A stretch of DNA of 64,000 nucleotides. It comes from Platynereis dumerilii (lineage: Eukaryota > Annelida > Polychaeta > Phyllodocida > Nereididae). Positions 55,100 to 64,000 of this stretch are shown here, in pieces. The stretch spans positions 25,956,501-26,020,500 of the forward strand of contig JAPTHN010000011.1 in NCBI GenBank assembly GCA_026936325.1. The letters are read 5' to 3'. Numbering within the stretch: position 1 is the first letter of the stretch; each line of letters opens with the position of its first letter. The notes under the pieces are model-generated. The model was not told where the DNA came from, ran no database searches, and saw only the letters and a program-made list of their open reading frames with translations. Position numbers and translations under genes: made by a program.

Positions 55100-56508
55100 T
55101 TTTCAATTTGATGATAATCACAGGCTTCGTAAAACAAAACCATTTAATATAAAGTCACCAAATTACTTTAAAGACAGGTCTGCGATCATTCTGTAACTTC
55201 ACCTGCTAAATGAGGCAATTCCAATTCTTGCAATGCTAGATTAGAAGTCTTTCTGAGTAGCCGGTACTCAGAACATGTCCAGCTTCAGCATCATGCTGTA
55301 AGACGCAAGTTTTGTACATAAGAGAGGTTTTGCTTCACATATACGGGTCCCGAGAATGCGAGTTGACATGACAACAATGTAACTAGATAGCACATGTCCG
55401 TAGACATACATACAGGATACATAAATGTGTAGCAAAAACCTTTCTATTCACAATATAAATACATGAATGATAAACCAAAGAGAAGAATGCATTTTTCAGA
55501 AAATGTTTTATGTATGTGACAGATGGAATACATTATCTTACAATGAAATGATAGCTTTAATAATTTCAACAATTTGAGATGCTGAATAATAATTATCACA
55601 TGGGAATAACTTAGAATTGTCGAGACGTCGTAATATCTCCACAATTGGTTTGTGTGAAGTTGCAACTTACACAGTACAGTATACGCATTAATTTCCATTT
55701 TTCGTCCTCTTGAATAGCTTAAGTTTATATCACCGGCCGACCCAATAGTGACATTACACAAATGTTCTATTAGCAATGATTTAGCGGTTTTTCCACTACA
55801 AAAATACAAGCTCTACAATGGCAAGTTGTACCTCAGGATAGGTTTAACATGTTTAAAGCATGACATTAATGAAACACTATTATGATGATTATTTACTCTA
55901 TTAAGCTTTCTGCTTCCGGCATTGCACTACACTTCAAAAACTTTATGCAGTAACTTGATGCAATAACGCAGCAGCCGACACTCCAGAAATAGCTACGCCA
56001 TTAGGTAACATACTGTAACTTGATCAAATACGTAAGATACAAGAGAAACCTCATTCTACAATATTATATCATATAATTAATTAGATTAATTTCAACAATT
56101 TTCACTTGCGAAAAGCACCTATTGTCAATTCTAATTGAATGAGGACCACAATAAATTGAATAAAATGTCACAGCCAAATGTCTTTCTTTGCAATGTACTA
56201 TATAGAGTCATACAACATGGTATTTTAATTTAAAGGACAAATCATCAGTCGACTGTAGACACATAGTATGGAGTATGTACAATATATGCAGTGACGATTG
56301 AACAATGTTGAAACAGACACAGCCGTAACCTATACAACAAAATGCGACTATGCCAAACAATACACAATTCAAGTATATGATGATCCGCTATGCGCCTGTA
56401 CAAAGACTAAACATAAGACTGCTGCTGCCTGCAAGTTCATCTTCCAATCTCCTTCCGAAGAATTTACATCTAAACCCAACTTCTTCATGCAATGAGACCA
56501 CAATTTTG
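55100..56508. other. Intergenic AT-rich stretch, nothing recognised
   Basis: No coding exon or repeat boundary could be supported. Confidence 0.4.
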
Positions 56509-56882
56509 GGCCAGACAAAATTGATTTTTAGCTTCTAAGATCTAATGGCCCAACACATTTTCCGCCAATGAAAAATAAGGTTACAAGTGCTTTTCCTAGC
56601 CACTAGCCACAGTACCATTGGCTAATGCGTTCTCCATGTGGCTAATGAAAATTGCATATATTTGCATGCAAATTAGCCACACAAGCATGCATTTCACTCA
56701 AATTTGGCATTTGTGGCTGATTGAATTTTTGTCCCAGGAAAAACACTGGGTTACCTATTATGTTATTTAATTGATTGAAACAATAAAAAATTGAGATTAC
56801 ATTTTTTCTTCGTCCTACCAACCGACCTCAGAAAAAGTGCCTCAAGAAGATAAAAAAAGCTAAGAATCAATTACGCCTGGCC
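56509..56882. mobile_element. MITE family GGCCAGAC, copy 3 (with nested insertion)
   Basis: The ends are GGCCAGACAAAATTGATTTT and the inverse of GGCCAGGCGTAATTGATTCT. The flanks are TTG and TTA. Internal words shared with other copies (accgacctcagaaaaagtgc) confirm the family. A smaller element (56585-56748) lies inside, so the total reaches 374 bp. Confidence 0.8.
56585..56748. mobile_element. 164 bp element nested in MITE copy 3
   Basis: Its ends AAGTGCTTTTCCTAG and CCCAGGAAAAACACTG are approximate inverses. It is flanked by the perfect 6 bp duplication GGTTAC (56579-56584 and 56749-56754). The CAGTG terminus recalls hAT elements, whose duplications are usually 8 bp, so assignment is open. 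Confidence 0.7.
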
Positions 56883-59800
56883 TTAATGATATAATGACAA
56901 GAACTCTCAATAATTATCAATAGGGTATGGTTCACAAACTTTACATACAGAGTACATGTAGACCTACATGAACAGTATAGACTGCATGGTCGTGAAGAGA
57001 ATATAGTGAAAAGCCAGATCTAATTTAAATAACCACCAAAAAAGTCAGAAAAGCAACACTAGACTAAACACAGTGCAAAATGCCTAAAAACGGCAGTACT
57101 CACACAAAACATTTTTATCGAGTTCCTCATCGCCAAAGCATTTCAAAAGTCTTTTCTAATTACCTCTAACAAAAATTTCACTTCATTTTGAGATCGAGAT
57201 TTGGTTTGTTAAGTAACGGTAATAATAGGCAAAGTTTTATACAATAACCAGTGAATCAGTGCAGTAAAACCTGCATTAACACTACTTGTAGTATTCAATC
57301 AACTAAGTGATTTGACTTATTTGATTAAGTTTCTCGTGAGTCGTAACACAAGTTACTTTTCAAAAGGTTGCTAATTGAAATAACAAACATACATGTTATT
57401 ATATAATATTAACTGAACCTTCGACCATTTGAGATTTTTAAGGGAGTTTCTATTTAAAAAGAGCGCTATAAAGAGTTAACCAGTCACACTACACACATTT
57501 AATATAATCATTATAATGCTTACAACAAGTGCACAAGTTTCATGAAGATTGTGTACATTTTGAATTATGTTGAGATAGCACCATCAAGGTTTGAGAGAAC
57601 GACATATTTACAACTAAAAGAAACGGAGACAGAGAAGAACAGTGGCCAAACCCTTATTAAAGTAGGAAGACTGGGTGCGAAATTGACAGGATTTAACAAG
57701 TTATTCCACTAGTTATTCCACTAGTTATTTCACAAGTAAAGTTCTTTGTATTTACAGACATTTTTTCAAATCTATAATTCTGCAGAAAGTCACCTTCAAA
57801 AATCCAATTGCTATATATGGTACTTAACACCAATAGACCTCACACTGTATATGTGACAAAACCAACTTCCAAAATACACATCAAAACAAACTGCTTGTAA
57901 TTTGCATAGGACAACTTTGATATCATGCTAATTAAAGCATTGTAACAAAGATTTCATCAAACATCAATTTCAAACAATTTAAGAGTCATCGGAACAAGTA
58001 ACAATATTGGAAAAATTATTCCTTTCCATCAACAATTATAGCAATTAAATCAGTCAGGAATATATCCTACTCTCTTAACTCTGAATTGGGAATTTAATTC
58101 TTCAATATTATGAGAAGCAAATTTTATATAAAATTTTAATTTTGCTCTCTGAATTTTCATAAAGATTTAAAAAGCAAAACAAACACAGTCAATAGAGTTC
58201 AATTATATAACATAAAGCGAAGATTTGACCTTAATTGGGGATCAAAAATAATTAAAAATTTTGATACTTTTTTCAAAATAGGCCTACACCTTTCGAAATT
58301 TTGTTTTGTGACAAAGGTTATTTAACTTTCAAGAAGGAGAAATGTGTCACATGACCATTCCATAAGTCACATGACACACGGGGTACAACAAGTATTCTTT
58401 AAAGAGTGTGTTTTCTGCTTGAAATTCCAGGGCTAACAAGCACAAATAACTTTATATATCAAAAGAAGCTGCAGTTTTTAAGTTTAAACGTTTCAATGCA
58501 GGAAGTAAGGAACGGGTTCTAAAAAGAACTTGGAAGTTTTGCAGTGACCAACATATCTGAATAAATCTGAATAAATTAACAATTTTAAATTTAATTATCT
58601 TTAAGTTTTATATCACAATTTCAAAATGTCCTGATATATATAACAAAACAACATTTAGATCACAATTACGCATTCCAGTTATAAATAATACTTCAAACTG
58701 TACAGATTTTGAAATGACAACCTCAGCTTTGGTCAATCTATTTGACACAAAATTTCTCCAAATAGATTAAATTTGATAATTCAACTTATTAAATTAAAAT
58801 ACTAACCCGAAAATAACTAAACTTCGCAAATCTTAATTCATAAATAAAATAAAACAAAAATTAATGAAACCATAAAGATTCTCAAACCCACATAAAACAC
58901 AAGACAACGAAAGTACAATTTATCACCACTGGCGCCGCCACCAGTCTTTTTGTGCCTGTCTGAACGCATCACGAACAAGGATAAAATAAATCCAGTAAAG
59001 AAGCATTAACAAATCTATTGGTATAAGGATTATACCAAAAACCAACAATTAAAGGAGCCGTGTGTACTTCTCAAAGGACTAATCCCAAAACAATTCTATT
59101 CAAATCATAACAAAACTGATCTTAAAATAATTCTACTCATATCATATTAAAAGTTCAGCTCAGAATGGCCAAAATTTCAACAATTTCATCCCTCCAAAAC
59201 ATTTAAAAATTAAAATTTAGCAATTTACTCATTAACTCCTGAAATGTTATGTTGTTTCTTAAAATATTTAATAACAATTTTTCCCCATAAATTCCCAACA
59301 GATCTATGCAGTATGCATTATCCAGTTCATACATTTACTTAAGGGAGCTGAGGAAGAAGAAAGAAAATTTAAAATAGGCCTATCTGTAATTTAAAATTTA
59401 ATTATGAGTACTACCTAATATTACACATTTTACTACATGATGAATGAAAATGATTATTCGCAGATCTAGGTGCATCAAATCCGAATTCTGAAATTTTGTA
59501 TTTTTTTGGAATGAATGAATTCAATCTAATAATTAAATAGGTGGAAATATTTCAGATACACTTGAAATCTATTAATAGACCTTGTTCGAAATTGGTCAAA
59601 TCTTCCAGAATAGCAATTAATACCAACAGATTCAATTTAATAGTTGGAACATATCAGATACACCTGAAACATATTGATAAGGCCTATTTTTCTCATTCTG
59701 TGAAAATCTGTAGAAAATATGCCAATAATATTCAAGAGTGAATCTACTTTACTTTTCGTCTTCTACATTAGTCTTTTAATGGGCAGCATCCCTTTAATAA

Positions 59801-59990
59801 TTAATTATAAGAGAGTGAGATCGTTAGTGCAGATATAGAACACTTGAACAGTACATAAACACTTGATAGCCCTACGTTGAATCTTGACTAGACTAATTTC
59901 TTGCATGCAAGCGATGATTCAAATAAGGCTGACATATCAGAATCAATAGTAACATTACTACTGTTACATTAGCACTGCCCTTGTAACTTA
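56883..59990. other. AT-rich gene-free stretch
   Basis: No exon, TIR pair or tandem array was recognised. Because it lies 3' of MEN1 on the minus strand, part could be a long MEN1 3' untranslated region, but no clear signal sets the end. Confidence 0.35.
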
Positions 59991-60191
59991 GGCCACAAAT
60001 AATTGATTCTTAGCTTCGCGGACCCGCCGACACAATAGACTTCCTGCCGATGGAAAAAAAAAGTTGAAAAAAAAAAATTTTTTTGACATTATAACAATTT
60101 TTTTTTTCACCTTTTTTTTTGTCCTACCGACCAACCCTAGAAAAAGTGCCTTGAGAGGATCCGAGAAGCTAAAGATCAATTATGTGTGGCC
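59991..60191. mobile_element. MITE family GGCCAGAC, copy 4
   Basis: The 201 bp copy runs from GGCCACAAATAATTGATTCT to the inverse of GGCCACACATAATTGATC. It is flanked by TTA on both sides (59988-59990 and 60192-60194). Internally it has A and T runs that can pair. Confidence 0.85.
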
Positions 60192-60194
60192 TTA

Positions 60195-61250
60195 GGCTAA
60201 ATCATAAATGGCAATCAATTTGTACCAATTTATGCAGATTTATAAATGCGCACTACATAGCTAATAAGAATGGTGTGCAATATATATACAACGTATCATT
60301 TCAACATGCATTCCGAGACAGGATCGTAGTGTCAGGCGCAATTCAAAACCAATTTCATCGAACTGATGATGTATAATAATAACTATAATCCATCACTTAT
60401 AAAATTTTAACACCGGAATCAGAAACGAGAGGTCCAAATAAAATTAATTTTGTGAAACATACACCTTAAATTTGGCGTATGGTTCATGTCTGTCGTCAAT
60501 CAAATCACATTTTAAGACCGAATCACCGTTTGCGCAGGTGGGACACCAGGTAAAGCTATAAAAACTGTAAAAATGACATTTCACAGGAGTAATATTTTAA
60601 GCACTGCAGGATTTTCAGTAATGCCAAAGCATCGTGACAAATGAAACTTACTCACAAAACACGATACTAATACGATAATATATATATGATAATGATAATA
60701 ATATAACATGTAGTTGACAATAACTGGGTAAAATGTTCAGTTGCATGCTCCTAGCTTCACTGGTTTTTTCAATGTATACAAAAATAGATTAATTTGCCAC
60801 TTCAAGTGTACCAATGATACATTTCGTCGAGATTTCAAAAATTCATAAACCCTTCAAACAGGCAAATTGTCCGAACGTAAGAAATGAACGAGAAGACAGG
60901 AGACGCACTCAGTCCATTCACGAGGAGAACCAAGGCACGCACGCCAACAACTCCCAAAGTGAAGCAAAAACGCAAGCTGTACATTAAAACACTGAGTAAC
61001 TAGTGCAGCATCATACAAGCTACAGGTGTACATGGTCCCTTCTAAAATTCAGCTCTGGCCCTAACGCTACTGATTGACTTCATAATATGTACACAAGATC
61101 ATATTCAAACTTCAAAGATACATAACATCGCATATTTACACGTACGCCCAGCTAAGCAATTAAAGCATGCAGCGGGGCTTACAAATTAGTTGTACAATTA
61201 AGGAAATCACATAAACATGTTATTAAGTTCCATGTTCAATGTTTGTTGAT
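60195..61250. other. Probable MEN1 3' flank or untranslated region
   Basis: No ORF or repeat was recognised. The position directly 3' of the MEN1 stop codon (61251-61253) makes at least its right part 3' UTR. Confidence 0.45.
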
Positions 61251-62439
61251 CTATTCTCTACGTAATCGCTTCCTTCGTGAACCCATGTCAAATTCCGCTA
61301 AGTTTTTACTGTGTTTGGGGAGAGTGACTGACTGAGCCGTCAGCTGCAACTTGATAGCACTAGCGTTAAGCTTCTCGGAGGTGAGGAGGTGTTTCAGTCC
61401 CTTCATTTTGGAGCTGTGCAAGATGATCCGCGGACTGACCACCATGGTGGACTCCAGTAAAGAGTCGTCGTCCCCGTTGCCCCCACCGTCCGCATTCTCA
61501 TTGTCCTGTCTCGTGTGGTTCTTACAGATTAACATATCCGCCGGGCTCTCGGCCTTTAACATGGAGTCCATAGTCATGCCTCCGAAGGGACTTCCGTTAG
61601 ACTTGGAGCTGAGGAATTCCTTGAAGTCTACGGTAATAGGGGTGCACACCCTGTTGGTTGTTGAGATTGTAGAGGGCGCTGTGGTGGTGACGGGGACTTG
61701 GGTCGTTGGAGTGAAGGGCTCTCCTCCGCACGGCCCACTGATTAGATACTCCGGATTGAGGATGGACTCCCCACAAGCTTTTGCTAATGCATCGATATTT
61801 GGGTTTAACGTTTCCTCTTGAGATTCTGCCTGCACCTTTGACTCTAATTCTTGGATAGTGTTTTTAATCTGGTCCTCTTCAGACTTGCCATTTGCAAACT
61901 TAACTCTATTTTCTTGTGTCCTTGATTTATTCAACTCTTCTTCTTCCACCATGTGATTGCCGTTACGAGTTTTTGCAGACTCCGAATTTTTGCGATTACG
62001 AGCAGGCCGGCCTTTCTTCTTCACGGGCTGGCCTTCTCCCGTGCCATTTACTTCCGTGGGCGTCTTTTCTTCACTTTCCGGCGATTGCGGTTTGTCTTTT
62101 ACTCCATTTTCTTCCTCCTCCTCGTCTTCCGAGTCTGCGCCTTCTGCGACTAATTCGATATTTTCTCTTGACTGTGCCTCGAACCTGTTTAGCGATGAAA
62201 TAATATGTTTAGCCCAGCCTATGTGTAGCACTGGGGTCGAACTGTCCTCCTCCCACTGGCAAATGCCATCGTAAAACTGAAGCACCAGGGCGTAACATTC
62301 TGGATCTCTCAATAATTGTACCTCATTTGCACTTTTCTGCAACATTTCTGAAGACAGCTTCACAACCATAGGAACCAATTCATTGGAAATCTCCATAAAC
62401 TCTTTGTATATCTCCTCATCCTCTCGACTGTAGTTAAAT
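61251..62439 (-). CDS. MEN1: Menin, last coding exon
   Basis: Minus-strand acceptor ttaatttcag precedes ATTTAACTAC; the exon encodes FNYSREDEEIYKEFMEISNE to the stop at 61251. It matches the menin C-terminal half: LLRDPECYALVLQFYDGICQ, WEEDSSTPVLHIGWAKHI, and near the end KMKGLKHLLTSEKLNASAIK then LQLTAQS. Menin is a nuclear scaffold known to join KMT2/MLL histone methyltransferase complexes and JunD. The final RRKRLRR is a likely nuclear localisation signal, as in vertebrate menin. Between the folded core and the conserved KMKG segment lies a long acidic, Ser/Thr/Asn-rich linker with KKKGRPARNRK, which looks like an AT-hook-type word. The linker is longer than that of human menin. The exon has 395 codons, phase matching the previous exon. 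Confidence 0.95.
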
Positions 62440-62875
62440 CTGAAATTAACAAGACACCGCAATTACCAAATACCAGTTCACCTGAGTTGTCAAATGCATA
62501 ATTCTGTGCACATTACATTTAAATAAATAGGAGAATTTACTTATTTTCAAAATCATAAATTTTAAACATGACAGGTCTGCAACGAAATGCGCTCTATACA
62601 GACAAAAATATACACAAATATATGAGGAGGAAACGTAAAGAATCCAACAAAAATAAACTTCTCCCATGTTACTTTCAAACATTCAAATGGTATTTCTGTC
62701 CTAAACAATATTCCTCAAACAACATTGTTGAGCAAATACCTAAGACAGACAGAAAGATCTAATGACTCTTAAGAAACGCATGACATCGATTGGGATATAT
62801 TTGTATTTATCATGTTTATTATTATCCCAACAAGCATTGGCAACAACTGCCTGAAAAGAAAAGAATCACACTTAC
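62440..62875 (-). other. MEN1: MEN1 intron
   Basis: The 436-base intron has donor GTAAGTG at 62875-62869 and acceptor TTTCAG ending at 62440. The join AA|A gives Lys, producing VIRKFNYSREDEE, comparable with VIQDYNYCREDEE in human menin. Confidence 0.93.
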
Positions 62876-63100
62876 TTTCTTATCACATTAGCTGCTCCGG
62901 CCCACCACTGCAGGGCCTCTTTGAAATTGTGGTTTCGGTAGCAAAAGCCCCCCATGTAAGTGTAGGGGTAGACATGGAAATCTTCGTAATACTGCACAGC
63001 AGAGTCTATAGCTTTTAGGTATAACGTCCTCGGAGATGGTCGGCCGGAGGTAGGAGAAATCTCTTCCAAGTCGCCCAGATTGCCGAGGGCCATGGGGTAT
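62876..63100 (-). CDS. MEN1: Menin, penultimate exon
   Basis: The 225 bp exon codes for [20 protein letters not shown], then [20 protein letters not shown] and [20 protein letters not shown], ending [10 protein letters not shown]. This is the helical TPR-like core that forms the pocket for MLL and JunD peptides in vertebrate menin. The acceptor is catcttccag. Phase is 2 at both ends. Earlier exons lie beyond position 64000. Confidence 0.95.
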
Positions 63101-64000
63101 CTGGAAGATGAGTGCAAGAATGAATGATAATGAATAATTAGTCATAAGATCTGATTGGAAATCACTGATACAGCCTTAGTTACGGACGGTTCCAACTAAA
63201 ATTCATGAAATTACATGACCTTCAATGGACAAATTTCGGATTTTCAATCACCAAACCTTTACTTTCTAATATTGGCGACATTGTGCTCAAGATGCACCTG
63301 AAACAAATCTGTGAGATGACCACCCAGTCCACTACAAGTATCGTAATCATGAAAACCTGTACAAGTTTAGTACGACTTTTAAGAGGTCAAAACTTGAATT
63401 TTCCAGGACTTTTAAAATTTTTTTTTGCTTTTCCATGACTTTCTATGACCACCATTTTTCCATGACTTTACAAGACTGTGCAGCTGTGGGAACCCTGCAA
63501 GTCAGAAAACTAGGGGTGGACTATGTGTCCATTTTTTAAATGAATGAAAAATTTCTTCATGGCAGCAATTATTTAAATTTATTCAGGCCGGGAATTAAAT
63601 CATATTTTCTTTCCACTGCAAAACATACACATGAAATTTTAATTTATTTGCAATAACCAATTCAAACTTTAGGCAAAGGGTAGCTCTAGAAAAGAACCAA
63701 ACTATTTCAATTATGAATAAGTGTGCAGTGCAACTACTTGCAATATTCATCACAACTTCGAACAACTGTTCCCAGCCAGATCAATAATTTTTCTCATTGA
63801 TATGCCAGCAGTACATCATGTTCATCGCGGGAAGTTACAGTGACAAGTTAAAATCCCCCTCTAATTCCCAGAAAGATGAAACTGAAAGACTTCCTATTTG
63901 GTCAAAGTACAACAAACTCCAGTTTAAGTGATGAACAAAAACCACTCTTAACAATGGGTAATGTGGGAATGAAATTTGACAAGTAACGGAAAACTTTCGA
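63101..64000 (-). other. MEN1: MEN1 intron, partial
   Basis: No further menin exon occurs before the window end. The sequence is AT-rich with no bounded repeat. Confidence 0.7.

Noticed and set aside
60050-60125. A hairpin formed by A and T runs as a separate element
   Set aside because: It is the low-complexity centre of MITE copy 4.

Overview
The window is nuclear DNA of a marine invertebrate animal, most likely a deuterostome (hemichordate, echinoderm or cephalochordate; the sequence does not settle which). It is AT-rich, its host genes have GT-AG introns, it holds a clear menin (MEN1) gene, and it is packed with LINE, SINE and DNA-transposon sequence. There are no bacterial features.

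Host genes. (1) 2795-3823 (+) is an intronless class A G-protein-coupled receptor with CRE and CCAAT motifs upstream and a poly(A) signal downstream. (2) Four phase-compatible exons on the minus strand (41133-40819, 36853-36626, 23749-23592, 22141-21984) form a gene of at least 19 kb for a secreted protein that starts with a PAN/apple-like domain. Its introns hold most of the transposons in the middle of the window, and its last exon was not found. (3) 53596-54735 (+) is an intronless, lysine-rich orphan gene. (4) 63100-61251 (-) holds the last two exons of MEN1; the 5' part lies beyond the window.

Mobile DNA. The most striking family is a non-LTR derivative with a full 5' end, an ORF1 for a zinc-knuckle RNA-binding protein and a short 3' end with a CA or ACTC tail, but no endonuclease/reverse transcriptase ORF (a half-LINE layout). 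Copies lie at 1-2405, 13577-13878, 21475-21570, 25320-33277 (interrupted), 30787-32343, 42533-45773 (interrupted) and about 51704-51800. Several have perfect 12-13 bp target duplications. One is only 96 bp, just the two ends joined. At 25-33 kb one copy carries a 4.9 kb foldback element whose arms are tandem repeats of about 198 bp, that foldback carries a tRNA-derived SINE, and a second half-LINE sits beside it in the same host copy.

A complete PIF/Harbinger transposon (14906-20854, TSD TAA) carries both genes of its superfamily, intact and convergent: a Myb/SANT-like protein and a DDE transposase. Each has a TATA box, and the ends carry repeated GCGTCG motifs. Smaller elements include a four-copy MITE family with TIR GGCCAGACATAATTGATC, a 1.49 kb element with a 4 bp TSD, hAT-like and TA-type MITEs, three tRNA-derived SINE types, and a 5'-truncated LINE reverse transcriptase.

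Layout: 0-2.5 kb half-LINE and SINE; 2.5-4.3 kb GPCR; 4.3-14.9 kb gene-poor repeats; 14.9-20.9 kb Harbinger; 21-41 kb PAN-domain gene with transposon-filled introns; 41-46 kb SINE and half-LINE; 46-53 kb degenerate ORF pieces, a 29 bp minisatellite and a perfect hairpin; 53.6-55.1 kb orphan gene; 55-61 kb AT-rich DNA with MITEs; 61-64 kb MEN1.
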